Assembly: GCA_004352715.1 (NCBI GenBank)
Contig: SCFE01000041.1
Coordinates: 71,076-135,075 of the forward strand
Reading direction: 5' to 3'
Length of the DNA stretch: 64,000 bases
From: Hofstenia miamia
Taxonomy: Eukaryota > Xenacoelomorpha > Acoela
The position numbers were made by a program, and so were the translations under genes. Position 1 is the stretch's first letter. Each line of letters starts with the position of its first letter. Shown piece by piece: positions 52,101 through 59,399 of the stretch. The notes under the pieces were generated by a model, which saw only the letters and a list, made by a program, of their open reading frames with translations, was not told the origin of the DNA and did no database searches.

Positions 52101-55100
52101 GGTGGATTATTCAGAAATGTTTTCATAACCGATGAGTCCATTTTCCAGCTGCATAGAAACAACATTCCTTATTGGTCTTAGACAGCCAAGACGCCTCTCA
52201 AGCCATATGCAAAATTTTTCCAAAAGTGCATGGTTTGTGGTGCTTTGATTGGACTGGATGAATTTTTCAACAAGATGGATCGACCCCTTACTTCAAAACA
52301 TACCCAAAATTTATTCAGAGAAAAAATCTGCAAATTTTGCAGCGGCATGCCAACACATCGGACCTTTCACCTATAGAAAATGTTTTGAGTATCATGAAGG
52401 ATCGATTTATATACATTTTGTTACTGTGCGTTTTTTGTTGCTAAGAGATTGAAAATAATTCTGTTTCCAATTTTTTGACCGGAATTATATATATACACGC
52501 TAGTATATACACAAAATCTATGGTGTGTATATATATATATATGTATAGTCACCGCTGTGTACGTTTTAGCCCCAACAGCCGATTTTCTGTGGGTAACTTT
52601 AGGAATTTCCACTGTGAAGTGGTACATGACTCGCTATTCCCATGGGATTTACTTGTATCAATATCGACGCACTTGATACCAAAATGAAACGGGGACCCTA
52701 AAAGAAGAACGTGGGACCTCGGTTTCCAAAAAATTCTTCATAACTTTTTCAAAATTTCGTTTCCAAGTGAAAGGCATCCCATGGGATCACAGCTAAACAT
52801 GGGATAAGAATATTTACTGGGATATGTCTTTTTATGGATGTGGGACCAATAATTTAAATGAAATTTGGCCTTGGACCAATAATTTGTGATCAATTCAGAT
52901 CCTTTGTGCAGAGCGGTCATTATCAAAATTTGGCTGTAAACGGCGGTCAAATGAAGGCCCAGTTTTGTCCACAGTGGTCAGTATAACTATATATATATAT
53001 TGGCGCTCTGTCTAAAACACAGACTATTTCCCATTTATATATGGCGCTCTGTCTAAAACAGACTATTTCCCATTTATATATGGCGCTCTGTCTAAAACAG
53101 ACTATTTCCCATTTATATATGGCGCTCTGTCTAAAACAGACTATTTCCCATTTATATATGGCGCTCTGTCTAAAACAGACTATTTCCCATTTATATATGG
53201 CGCTCTGTCTAAAACAGACTATTTCCCATTTATATATGGCGCTCTGTCTAAAACAGACTATTTCCCATTTATATATGGCGCTCTGTCTAAAACAGACTAT
53301 TTCCCATTTATATATGGCGCTCTGTCTAAATACACAACATATATATTGGCTCTCTTTCTATTGGTAGAATTTATATTTGGCCTTTTGTCATTTACTCATT
53401 TTTTGGAATTGTGCACGTCAAGTCTGTATTGATTTCACACATTAAGTTTAGTAAGTCTACAAGGAAGCCCATCAAGACAAATTTCGACTAATTAGCTAAT
53501 TACAGTTCAGGCAAATTTCTCTTTGTATATTTAAAGTAAAAGGTGAGTTTTATCTAGCAAACAAGATTTACTTTGAAATATAGAATGTACATTACTTTAT
53601 ATTCTAGGAATTACATTTAAAATGTTCTATAACACTATCATGTATTTAAACACTACATATTTGAAAACATGTAAAATATAAAGCAAAATATACTAAAAAG
53701 TAATTTTACTGTTCTTTAGCTTCCGCCCTTTAGAACACTCGTGTATAAATCTGCGATATTCTTCTTGTCTTTTTCGGAAGAGGACAAACTGTAATTTTCT
53801 GAGGCAATTTCGTTTGTATGCCCTGTTTGCGCAAACTACTCTTTTTCTGTTGGTGACAACTTCACATCATCATTAATCTACGAATCCCAGGTGTTTTTAC
53901 GGCAGTGGGTGTGAATAATAATTTTCACTGAATTGCAGAAAATATTCTTTGATTACTTTAACATATATATTAATGTTGTATTCAGGGATATTTTTTCTGC
54001 AAGCAAAAACAAAATTTGTGTCTACTTTATATTTCTAGCATTTTAATAAACATATTTACAGAGTTCTTATAACCAGTCTTATGTTTTGAAGACGTTATCG
54101 AATCGTTTTCACATTTTAATGATTTGAAATCATTAGTTGAAATATTTATTAATTTTTTAGAGGTCTGCAAACCAATCGTGATTGAAGAATGAAAAAATTC
54201 ATTCGGATTTGTTGATGGTAAGTTAAATCATAATGAGCTTTAAGTATTTCAATCATTTGGCCTTTTATTCATGGTACTCTTGAAAATTTTAATCCCTGAG
54301 CAATAGTTTGCTCTCCCCCAGCTCGCCTATTATACGCGATATAAGTATATCGATATTCGCTTTCCAAGCAACCTGATTAACAGTAAAACTAGAATTAATT
54401 GCAGTGTAGCGAATGAATTTTGCAATTAAAGTGAGTACATTTAGTGTGAATAAAGCAACCCACCCCCTATCCTCTATTAACTCTCTAATGCATTTTGCCA
54501 AGTTTCTAGGTAATTCTAGACATTCAGTTTTCAAACAAACTTCCTCTAAAATAATTGAGTCACTTTTTAGAATTATTTACAGATGAAGATCCAGATGTCT
54601 TTAAGATTTTCCTCTAAATCGGTTTTCTTTTTATTAATTGGTAAGTATTTTCGTACACTCTCACAACAGAGCTGGGTTCAGTGATAAGCTTTATGTCACA
54701 TGACGTATTGTTTTAAATACATTTTCGAATGTGGCGGTCCTTATTGGGAAATCGACGCAGGCATAATAATCACTCAAAACAACTGTTGAATGTCTTGTTC
54801 AATAAAAGCATAAAATAAATGTAATTTCGTTTTTTGAGAGGCAAAAATGCTTAAAAACAAATTGCCGAGTATTTTTTGTACATCCCTTCGCACAAAATAC
54901 AGGCTTGCTTTTTTTTGAATATTTTTATTGATATTCTATTTCTAGAAATGAAATCACGATTATCAATGTATTGTGCAGGCTTGCCATTGTTTTGTGAAAG
55001 CATTCCATCAAAAAACGCTTCACTGACAACAATATCTGACAAGAATTCCAAAGCTCAATCAGACATTCTGAGGCACTCTAAAAACAGACAAAAGCATAAA

Positions 55101-57846
55101 AGGACACAGCGCCAAATATAAATATTTTACGCAAAATTTTAATTTTTCCTATAAAAATCGGTAAAAAACTAATCAATTAAATAATTATGTGTATCACACT
55201 CTAGGCATCTCATGCATTGTACGATAATTAAAATAATGCAAAAGTTGGTTCTAGCAGATTTTGTCGCTTTGCCTCCTTGTAAATAACAGAAACACTAAGA
55301 AAATTAAGAAAATCGTAAAACAATCTTAAGATATAATTAAATTTAGCAAAAACTACTTTTCATAAGCGGAAAATGTACTTAGAGATGCGATCTTATAACT
55401 TTAAACATTGCAAATATTTTTACAAAAATGTTATTTTAGAGGCTTTTCATTCTCATTTCACTAACGTACTTTATATGCAAAAACTTCAAAAATGTCATAA
55501 CTTAATTTTAACAGTAAATAAAAATAAAATTTTTACTAATACTGTGAAATAAATTATCATTATACATAAAATAATCTACGTTGCTTAAAACGTAGGCATT
55601 ACAAGATAATGGCAAGCCCAAACGTCATTCAACATATAAAAATCACACAAATAACTGGATTACTAGTGCATAATGTATAGAATAACAGATTCGACACATC
55701 GAAACTTATTTAAATTGCTAATTTTGGATTTTCTCGACCTTCATAGATTGTTTTTGTTGAAACTTTTCTGCTTACAACCTACGAAATGTACAAAGCATTT
55801 ATTCATTAAAAATTAACACTACCATGTCACGTTTTCCTACTGATTGCCCCTAGTTTTTCTTTTTGGTCATAACAAATTTCTATTGGATTTAGGCGTGACT
55901 GCTTTAATGCGCGCATCACAGTGGCATATCCAAGAGTCACCTGGGAGGTGACTTTTATCTGTGCAATAGGTTCTCGCGAATATATTAAAGTATTTATGTA
56001 TGTGGGTATAATTAATAAATCACGTAATGTTATGAAGTTATTAGCACCAAACAACCTCTATACAAAAATTTAGAAAAGGTATACTTTAGCTACAACATGC
56101 ATTAAACCAACGCCCTATAGCGGCATAATATCACATCAGGCAGAAGATATTCATAATAGTGGAACATTCTGAATGTCCAAGTCTTGGAAAATTGCAAAGA
56201 TAGAAATTTGTTAGATGGATAATAGATTTAATAGTTTGCATCATTACATTGAAACAAAGTCTATACGTAAAACAAGAATGAAATAATGTAGCAAGCTACA
56301 AAGATCAGCACATTTATGAAGAATGTGCCCTTTTTGGAACCTAGGCTTGACTGCTTTCTACACAAAACCCACACAACACTTTCAATCACCTGGTATTCTC
56401 GATACAATAGACACTGAACATTGCCAGTGCCGAAATTGGAGAAACTTTGTGAAAAAGTCGTCAAGATGGCCAAAAGCAACCTAAAAAGTTCTCTTAAAAC
56501 TCGAAGAGAAACTTGCATGCAAGGAGCTCTAGGAAGAATTTGTCCTCTTTGTTTGATATCCAAAGGAAAGAGTAACCACATTGCTGAACCACGAATTGAT
56601 AACAGTCCTAAGATCATTCACGAAATACTTTGAAGAACTGCAGTTTTCATCAAAGTCAACAATTCATCTTGTTGCACTTGAAGATTACCTAATGTCCCAG
56701 TTGTGTGAAGCAAGGGCCACCGAAAGAGAACCCGTGTGGTCATTGAAGGTAAAAATGTCATCAGGCAGCGAATCTCAAACACTTCCCATGCATTTATGCA
56801 TTAAACTGGGTTGCAATGTTCCTGGGCTCCTCTTTTAATTTTATTCCTTATGTCATGCTTAACTGCCTAAATTTCAAGGCGAACCTCAAGGCTAACGTTG
56901 ACACATCTATTCTCCAGTACATGAAATACTACTGTTCAGATGTTGCACCGGGTGGTCAAAATACATCAATATTCAGCAGCCTAAAACTTCTGACTGCCTC
57001 AGTTTATTCCGCACAAGTCAATTATCGCAATTTTCACAAAAGACAATCAGTGGTGCATTCTTCAAACGATCTCAGAATTTTAGAAAAACCCAACATCTGA
57101 TTTCAACTACGTATATTCAAGGCGTCATAAGAAGTTCAAAGTGAGTTTAAATCTCTCTTCTTAGTATTGTTGAATTTATGAACTCAATAACAAAATCTGG
57201 AACTTTACAATTTTGAATAAATTTTTTGTTTGTCAAATTCAAAACGTATCAAAATTGGCTTAAAATTTTTTAAAAATGGGTCTGGGATGGGTCTTAAAAT
57301 TGAAATGATGGGAACAGGACCAAAGCAAAAGTGTACAATATTGACATACTGCGAAATTTCTAAGAATGACTCACACTCATATTTCTAAGGTGATACTTAA
57401 ATATAAACAATGTTAATTATAGGCAGACAAGCTTTTACATTTTGCAAATAGGCCTCCATATTTAGTGTGCAGCACAGATAATTAGTTCGAAAGCTCACGG
57501 AACTTATAACTTTAATCGTTAAACTTAACTAAAACATTTTCTATGCAATTTTTGAATGAAATTCCACAGACTTGGTATCATATGTATATTATAAATTTAA
57601 AATAAAGCGCAGGAAATGTTAAAGTTATAGAATTTGCTTTTGATAGCGATAATTTATTTACCAAGTGCGTAGTAACCGAAGCTGGTAAGATAATGCTTAT
57701 GACGTAAATAATTAACGAGGAAAGGAAGCCAAATCTTTTCACTATCGATAGAATTTTTAAGCACATTAAGCAATTGGAAGTATTTGCTTTTGGGACGTCT
57801 ACTCCAAATAATCCGCAAATCGATGTGAGAAAATGGAATTCCGTCA
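23747..57846 (-). CDS. CFAP46: CFAP46 (TTC40), partial gene, 15 exons
   Basis: Umbrella entry for a minus-strand spliced gene. Exons in transcript order: 57846-57662, 51629-51539, 50102-49943, 49030-48920, 47047-46790, 39360-39005, 38962-38827, 38707-38646, 36673-36527, 31835-31686, 31337-31251, 30393-30175, 28613-28524, 28417-28328, 23920-23747, about 770 residues. AG acceptors and GT donors fit at each; phases agree at every junction except between the 38.7 and 36.6 kb exons, where at least one exon is unresolved. The predicted protein is helix-rich, as expected for the TPR-like repeats of CFAP46, a protein of the C1 side of the axonemal central pair needed for ciliary beating. The best landmark is the last two junctions (FQYLALYQ then SCLAAI), which match my memory of vertebrate CFAP46. 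Start and end lie outside the recognised region. Confidence 0.75.
23925..25480. other. CFAP46: CFAP46 intron, part
   Basis: Intronic by position between exons at 28.3 and 23.9 kb. AT-rich; no element recognised. Confidence 0.5.
25500..26345 (+). pseudogene. Tc1-like transposase pseudogene
   Basis: The plus strand reads FQQDNAPIHKASLVSRWL then HIEVMKWP around 26075-26165, which is the second catalytic Asp region of a Tc1 transposase. Immediately upstream NLLDEEM and an MLWGIF-like stretch fit the preceding region in shifted frames. The third catalytic residue region after MKWP is degraded. Multiple frameshifts and stops; intact inverted repeats were not found. It sits in a CFAP46 intron on the opposite strand. 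Confidence 0.7.
26346..28327. other. CFAP46: CFAP46 intron, part
   Basis: AT-rich intronic sequence; nothing recognised. Confidence 0.5.
28328..28417 (-). CDS. CFAP46: CFAP46 exon
   Basis: 30 codons in phase 0: VLLSQCALEMVNMVGQFDPT then TSFQYLALYQ. Acceptor TGCTTTAG, donor CAG|GTAAGC. The ALEMVxxVGxxDPxT pattern is a strong CFAP46 landmark from memory. Confidence 0.8.
28524..28613 (-). CDS. CFAP46: CFAP46 exon
   Basis: 30 codons in phase 0, KLQNSFNKQLMVATEQLAQS then AHLAFESSDK. Acceptor GTTTTTAG, donor AAG|GTGAGT. Amphipathic helix content fits the repeat protein. Confidence 0.75.
28620..29293. other. CFAP46: CFAP46 intron, part
   Basis: AT-rich; ends at the mariner element. Nothing else recognised. 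Confidence 0.5.
29294..29861 (-). mobile_element. Deleted mariner-type element with clean TIRs
   Basis: Both ends read CAGGGTGTAACAAAA[A/G]TAACC AGAC in inverted orientation, each flanked by TA. At 568 bp it is about half of full length. The minus-strand interior encodes the C-terminal half of a transposase: DGAQPHYS (second catalytic Asp), VREWLDNQFPNRWIGR, then IDWPARSPDLTVPDFF (third Asp), with an in-frame stop after WIGR. The N-terminal DNA-binding part is deleted. This family is common in arthropods, from memory. Confidence 0.85.
30175..30393 (-). CDS. CFAP46: CFAP46 exon (acidic linker)
   Basis: 73 codons, phase 0 at both ends. It holds a low-complexity acidic stretch (SNNDDAEEEQPEENQRDP) between helical segments, ending RRSQRMALNM. 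Acceptor GAACTTAG, donor ATG|GTAAGA. Confidence 0.7.
31251..31337 (-). CDS. CFAP46: CFAP46 exon
   Basis: 29 codons in phase 0: ALYLISKLTYMNALLKR then PEDDCEWMIHQM. Acceptor TATTTTAG, donor ATG|GTATAG. Confidence 0.75.
31571..31751. repeat. 84-bp duplication joined by single N, overlapping a CFAP46 exon
   Basis: 31571-31654 is identical to 31668-31751, with an N at 31655 between (TA)n stretches. The duplicated part is the 3' end of the CFAP46 exon plus its donor. The complete exon is the right-hand copy. This is best read as two unmerged contig ends. Confidence 0.85.
31686..31835 (-). CDS. CFAP46: CFAP46 exon
   Basis: 50 codons in phase 0: VIDEFVASTPRILQDSPTDI then EAVVSIIPQRVSTYTQRIL. Acceptor CAATTTTAG, donor AAG|GTAGTC. 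The partial second copy of this exon at 31571-31654 is probably an assembly artefact. Confidence 0.75.
31840..32620. other. CFAP46: CFAP46 intron, part
   Basis: No element or exon recognised. Confidence 0.5.
32628..32839. mobile_element. hAT-type MITE with 8-bp target duplication
   Basis: Ends C[G/A]GTGTTG[G/A]AACGGTGC are inverted copies. The perfect 8-bp direct repeat GATACATG flanks both sides (32620-32627 and 32840-32847). CAGTGTTG-like termini plus an 8-bp duplication define hAT. The 212-bp interior is GTGCCGTGCC-rich near both ends and non-coding. Confidence 0.88.
32850..33393. other. CFAP46: CFAP46 intron, part
   Basis: No element recognised. A 34-base acceptor/donor-bounded segment near 33155 was considered as an exon and rejected on phase grounds. 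Confidence 0.5.
33394..34468. repeat. 537-bp perfect duplication split by single N
   Basis: 33394-33930 and 33932-34468 have equal length and appear identical base for base, with the single N at 33931 between them. The content is intronic with no gene. This is almost certainly an unmerged contig overlap and not a biological tandem repeat. Confidence 0.9.
34899..35951 (-). mobile_element. Near-complete Tc1-type transposon
   Basis: Ends GTTGGCTGCAAAAAAATGAG and its mirror are inverted copies over about 24 bp (one base length difference in the A-run), flanked by TA at 34897-34898 and 35952-35953. The 1053-bp element holds a minus-strand transposase interrupted at an N. Clean ends and little decay point to a young copy. 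It lies in a CFAP46 intron on the same strand. Confidence 0.92.
35034..35731 (-). CDS. Tc1-type transposase, interrupted at an assembly N
   Basis: The N-terminal part starts with ATG at 35731 and carries a helix-turn-helix (ISGKKIANRLQTEADISVHE then TTVQR). At the N (35542) the frame changes. The downstream frame begins FQLHRNKVQVW and continues to IMVWEALSYRG, then ILQQDGETPHTSAKTKNW (second Asp), then WPPSSADLSPIENVWQILK (third acidic residue), ending at 35034. In relatives the first Asp lies in a DESxFQLHRN-like motif, so the bases lost at the N include roughly 80-100 residues with the first catalytic Asp. Both flanks are otherwise open, so the real gene may be intact; the frameshift is probably an assembly effect. 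Confidence 0.85.
36527..36673 (-). CDS. CFAP46: CFAP46 exon
   Basis: 49 codons in phase 0: SLTYNSPIVSLDAEVRLLYC then EVLLLIFESHVRIKCKQ, ending RRPSIEQ. Acceptor GACTTTTTAG, donor CAG|GTTTCT. The preceding junction is not resolved. Confidence 0.75.
36733..36934. repeat. (TA)n microsatellite cluster
   Basis: Three TA tracts (about 36733-36773, 36867-36884, 36900-36934) within 200 bp, in a CFAP46 intron. A (CA)n tract follows at 37122-37142. Confidence 0.95.
37281..37420 (-). other. CFAP46: Possible CFAP46 exon, unresolved
   Basis: A strong acceptor (pyrimidine tract, ATTATTTTCAG) precedes an open stretch LIQFLTNVRNNAELPLCGRL that could end at a donor GTAAAA. It would fill the missing piece between exons at 38.6 and 36.6 kb by length. 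Its phase fits the 36.6 kb exon but not the 38.6 kb exon, and its sequence does not look convincingly like CFAP46. Confidence 0.25.
38646..38707 (-). CDS. CFAP46: CFAP46 exon (small)
   Basis: 20 codons plus two bases: SRFVVQVEKRANHLEMHCFS. Acceptor GAAGCACAG is pyrimidine-poor, donor GTGAGA is good. It starts in phase with the previous exon but ends in phase 2, which the next recognised exon does not continue. Confidence 0.55.
38827..38962 (-). CDS. CFAP46: CFAP46 exon
   Basis: 45 codons after a one-base start: RFYYDAANADTKQDCLLELE then SFLADAIKVLEKKFIQI. Acceptor ACTATTTAG, donor CAA|GTGAGT. The split codon with the upstream exon (AT|A) resolves to Ile. Confidence 0.8.
39005..39360 (-). CDS. 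CFAP46: CFAP46 exon (largest)
   Basis: 118 codons plus two bases, starting CLDILEQCGQELEVIRLQQP and including VYSAKLTEKYADVIVKDITG and KSLLTAIKKYRECASILLL. Acceptor CTATTTTAG, donor GTTAGT. Helix-rich throughout. Confidence 0.8.
39365..42599. other. CFAP46: CFAP46 intron, part
   Basis: AT-rich, no exon recognised. GTGATGTGCGG near 40112 and GCACCCGCC/ACCCGCCGAACCC beyond it resemble a decayed MITE start. A short (TTA)n tract lies at 42539-42570. Confidence 0.5.
42600..43599. other. Assembly gap (1000 N)
   Basis: Exactly 1000 N. The right side has (TA)n then GCCCCCTTGG and, at about 43652, TACGCCACTG, which resembles the right end of a CAGTGGCG-type element lying partly in the gap. Confidence 1.
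44296..44375. other. Assembly gap (80 N)
   Basis: Lies between two copies of the Penelope terminal repeat. Confidence 1.
44469..44770 (+). pseudogene. Penelope-like RT C-terminus and GIY-YIG fragment
   Basis: One frame reads LNKKLTSTQIKPVFQSFKTS then NNFSNKDPIPMSLRS, the connector after the RT domain. After a frameshift near 44665 another frame reads HKCEHLYIGETRRHLQTRI then REHL, a GIY-YIG endonuclease signature (YIG, conserved Arg, EHL) as found at the C-terminus of Penelope-like proteins. A stop follows soon after. Non-functional copy. Confidence 0.75.
44915..44970 (+). ncRNA. Hammerhead-ribozyme-like motif in Penelope terminus
   Basis: CTGATGA (44926-44932) and GAAA (44950-44953) flank a stem II candidate GCTA/TAGC. 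After GAAA the palindrome AGTACT can supply a minimal stem III and gives a CUU cleavage triplet at 44957-44959. Stem I can pair 44915-44925 with 44960-44970 (three pairs, a 2x2 internal loop, then six pairs including one G-U). Penelope-like elements are known to carry such short-stem-III hammerheads. The base of stem II has an A/C mismatch and a bulged A, so this copy may be weak or dead. Confidence 0.5.
45040..46039. other. Assembly gap (1000 N)
   Basis: Exactly 1000 N between (TA)n and (TTA)n. Confidence 1.
46040..46103. repeat. (TAA)n tail of LINE remnant
   Basis: About 19 TTA units (TAA on minus) adjoining the gap; on the minus strand they directly follow the R4/Dong-like C-terminus. Confidence 0.9.
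46104..46420 (-). pseudogene. R4/Dong-like LINE 3' end
   Basis: A 95-codon minus frame contains SSKVTIKVE, then YQLNNFPKILGITMTTS. This resembles the C-terminal end of R4/Dong ORFs (KVExxPVVIGALG ... LGI, then an alternating QK/LLG segment), with local frame loss in between. It stops about 25 bp before a (TAA)n tail. It is a 5'-truncated insertion in a CFAP46 intron, same clade as the RT at the left edge. Confidence 0.5.
46425..46789. other. CFAP46: CFAP46 intron, part
   Basis: AT-rich; nothing recognised. Confidence 0.5.
46790..47047 (-). CDS. CFAP46: CFAP46 exon
   Basis: 86 codons, phase 0 at both ends. GRYQISREFIAEGFSAAKAV begins a clear TPR-like pair of helices, followed by KALILSAELAMLEGNWSTAL and EIVTQLQKDSAE. 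Acceptor TTTCATAG, donor AAG|GTTGTT (weak). Confidence 0.85.
47240..47312 (+). repeat. 24-bp TA-rich tandem repeat
   Basis: Three units of (TA)n followed by ATTACACAC run into the gap at 47313. The array likely caused the assembly break. Confidence 0.85.
47313..47737. other. Assembly gap (425 N)
   Basis: Follows the 24-bp array; (TA)n resumes on the right. Confidence 1.
48095..48594. mobile_element. Possible MITE, TIR ATAGGTGGAA
   Basis: The perfect 10-bp inverted ends ATAGGTGGAA and TTCCACCTAT enclose 500 bp. Near both ends are CCCAACCC/ACCCGA-rich blocks. No convincing target duplication, so the call is tentative. Confidence 0.4.
48920..49030 (-). CDS. CFAP46: CFAP46 exon
   Basis: 37 codons, phase 0: KARTHEFGAALNHDGRNVGE then ANPWYYWTVLAALTMKL. 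Acceptor ATATATTAG, donor CTT|GTAAGA. Followed in phase by the GRYQISREF exon. Confidence 0.85.
49035..49940. other. CFAP46: CFAP46 intron, part
   Basis: No element recognised. Confidence 0.5.
49943..50102 (-). CDS. CFAP46: CFAP46 exon (charged)
   Basis: One base plus 53 codons: VRGNQKIVEEKMRQVRKAEN then NSKDSKKVMIANSAMSVVT, ending LDSESKK. The split codon with the previous exon (GA|A) gives Glu. Acceptor TAATTTAG is good; donor GTCCTC is weak. Confidence 0.75.
50110..51535. other. CFAP46: CFAP46 intron, part
   Basis: No element recognised. Confidence 0.5.
51539..51629 (-). CDS. CFAP46: CFAP46 exon
   Basis: EVCTELSMISAAHFHENHIR then NVCIDPTEQAE. Donor GA|GTAAGT is good. Two acceptors are possible: GTTTTAG at 51638 (adds RFA, stronger) or CAG at 51630, which alone keeps phase with the exon at 57.7 kb. 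A tiny exon between them would also reconcile the phases. Confidence 0.75.
51845..52410 (+). pseudogene. Tc1-like transposase pseudogene
   Basis: Plus strand, several frames: KLTENDRKRFVKIDLQNPLK (DNA-binding part), TQKQKEDLISFSEAWS, then VFITDESIFQLHRNNIPYWS with the first catalytic Asp. Later shifted frames read QQDGSTPYFKTYPKF (second Asp) and NTSDLSPIENVLSIMKD (third). The DESxFQLHRN wording makes it a relative of the element at 34.9-35.95 kb. Stops and frameshifts make it non-functional. Confidence 0.8.
52546..52983. mobile_element. Possible Tc1/mariner-type MITE
   Basis: Left TAGTCACCGCTGTGTAC and right GTCCACAGTGGTCAGTA are inverted at about 17 of 21 positions and flanked by TA. The interior is non-coding, with GGGACC and CCCATGGGAT motifs. 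Located in a CFAP46 intron. Confidence 0.5.
53000..53331 (+). repeat. 39-bp minisatellite, about 8.4 units
   Basis: Unit starts ATGGCGCTCTGTCTAAAACA, then GACTATTTCCCATTTATAT. Unit 1 carries a 2-bp insertion; units from 53041 on appear identical. Because 39 is divisible by three, it stays open as MALCLKQTISHLY repeated, but there is no other coding evidence. Diverged fragments continue to about 53385. Confidence 0.95.
53390..57660. other. CFAP46: Largest CFAP46 intron segment, right half
   Basis: About 4 kb without a recognised exon or element. Several 60-118 codon frames occur (for example 55827-56054 minus and 56421-57100 plus) but none shows a family motif I can name. Confidence 0.45.
57662..57846 (-). 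CDS. CFAP46: CFAP46 exon (most 5' recognised)
   Basis: 61 codons with one extra base on each side: DGIPFSHIDLRIIWSRRPKS then KYFQLLNVLKNSIDSEKIWL and PFLVNYLRHKHYLTS. Acceptor CTTTTCTAG, donor G|GTAAAT. Position and the short alignment by memory (RRPxxxYFxLLxxL, W.xP.L) place it upstream of the EVCTELS exon. Confidence 0.65.
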
Positions 57847-57849
57847 CTA

Positions 57850-58570
57850 GAAAAGTAAACAACAGAAGATAGAAAACATTATCCTTCAATATATAATAGA
57901 TAATAGTGTCAAATCCAGGCAGAAAATCAAATGATTTTTAGATGCCAATCAAATTTGAAAATAAGAGTCTTCCGGAATTGGATTGGTACTGCAATTGACA
58001 AACACAAACGTAAAGGTATACTAGTAAAGTATCAGAACCGAAAGCGTCATTGTAGATGAAATTTTTCAAAAGGTATATATGAATAAGGGTCTAAAGGTAC
58101 ACGAAATTGTGGTTTTCGTTGCTGCCTTATAAAAACAATGTATTTTCATTATATGTAAGCAAAATAATTGCAATAGAATAGTGAAAGGAGCCAGACAAAG
58201 CTCAAACAAAAACTCAATGATTAGGCAGACATTTTCGTAGCAGAAAAAAACAATCTACATTTTGAACATATTCGTAAAAAATGAGCATTGCCTGCAGGTG
58301 AATTCAAAATCTCTAATTCTTGTGTTGAAATGTGCCTTTTTCATAGTCAATGACAACGCCAATACTCACAATGGGATCAACAAGAGAAACTGAACTTCGC
58401 ATTTCTGAATCTGAATACCGTTTTCGTTTAGATTACGTGTATTGCAAATCGTACAGTCTATATTATTCATGCATAGTGTATGCGTGCAACAATTTTGAGT
58501 ATGTTCTTGTAATTGCCTTATGGGTACATTTCGCAAAAATACACTGCCTACCAGTGCTTTGACAACGACT
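57850..58570. other. No recognised gene
   Basis: Probably CFAP46 intron upstream of the 57.8 kb exon; nothing recognised. Confidence 0.4.
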
Positions 58571-58599
58571 AGTATTATCTGATACCGGTAGATACCGAT

Positions 58600-58790
58600 A
58601 CTAATTACCTCCAGGAGGTTATGTTTTTGGTAGCGTTGGTTTGTTTGTCTGTCTGTTAACAACTTTACGGAAAAAGTAGTGGATGGATTGACCTCAAATT
58701 TTCATCAGAAGTGCGTCTCCGCCCAAGGAGGAATCCATTAAATTTTGGTGCTGATCCGGGGGACACAAGCTGCGTGGCGGGATATTTTCA
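58600..58790 (+). repeat. Conserved dispersed repeat (GGTTTGTTTGTCTGTCTGTT)
   Basis: GGAGGTTATGTTTTTGGTAG, then GGTTTGTTTGTCTGTCTGTT, GTAGTGGATGGATTGACC and AAATTTTGGTGCTGATCCGG. I recognise this order of blocks as a repeat seen in many unrelated invertebrates; its nature is unclear to me. TACCGGTA/TACCGATAC motifs lie just left of it and similar ones near 59110 and 4690-4775. Confidence 0.5.
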
Positions 58791-59191
58791 GTAAAAAAGA
58801 TACTATTGTACAAATATTAAATAATAAAAATGCGATTAAGTGACAAATTTTTATAAAAGAATGCATTGAATTTTTAGTAAGGATTGTGCCAGCTCTACTA
58901 AATAGGTTTCTTACAGCATCCGTTCCAGCTTGACATGATAAGACGGTTTTGACAAATCAAGCAAGATCGCCATTTTGTGAATCCCAACACCAATTATGGC
59001 CTGGGCTGTCTTATTAATTGGTCAATAGATGATTGGCGAGTTAATGGTGATATGATAGTAAATTCATTGACAGATAATAAATGCAGTAGTTAATTCCCCG
59101 TTCCAGTGTACCGACAATACGGACAATACCGAAATCACAGCTTCAAAAAATGGAAATATACTAAAACAATGGTAGAAACTTAGATACTAAA

Positions 59192-59395
59192 GGGGGTGCC
59201 ACACGATGGACTTTTGCGCTAGGTTAAAACACTTAAGTTAAATGCACTCCGGGTAGAACCTGTTCCCGCGCGAGATAATTGCAAGATAATTACTCTCGGA
59301 GCATGTACCGGGGCATAAGTTCATCGTGTTGCATGCCAAAGAGCACTTAACATAGTTCATTTGACTCGGAAGAAAGCCCATCATGTGGCACCCCC
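59192..59395. mobile_element. MITE, TIR GGGGGTGCCACACGATG
   Basis: Ends GGGGGTGCCACACGATGG and its mirror (CATCATGTGGCACCCCC) enclose 204 bp, with TAAA on both sides (59188-59191, 59396-59399). The termini resemble those of the 3-kb fold-back element at 3441-6440 (GGGGTGCGACACGATTAG), so they probably share a transposase source. Confidence 0.85.
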
Positions 59396-59399
59396 TAAA

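Noticed and set aside
53041-53367. 108-codon repeat protein
   Set aside because: Openness follows from the 39-bp period; no promoter, splice or homology evidence for coding.
55827-56054. 75-codon minus frame
   Set aside because: Contains SRLNPIE, superficially like the Tc1 SPDLNPIE motif, but the surrounding sequence does not fit a transposase.
56261-57100. Overlapping 70-118 codon frames on both strands near 56.3-57.1 kb
   Set aside because: No motif of a known family on either strand; splice signals and phase do not link to CFAP46. Possibly a decayed mobile element, but not supportable.
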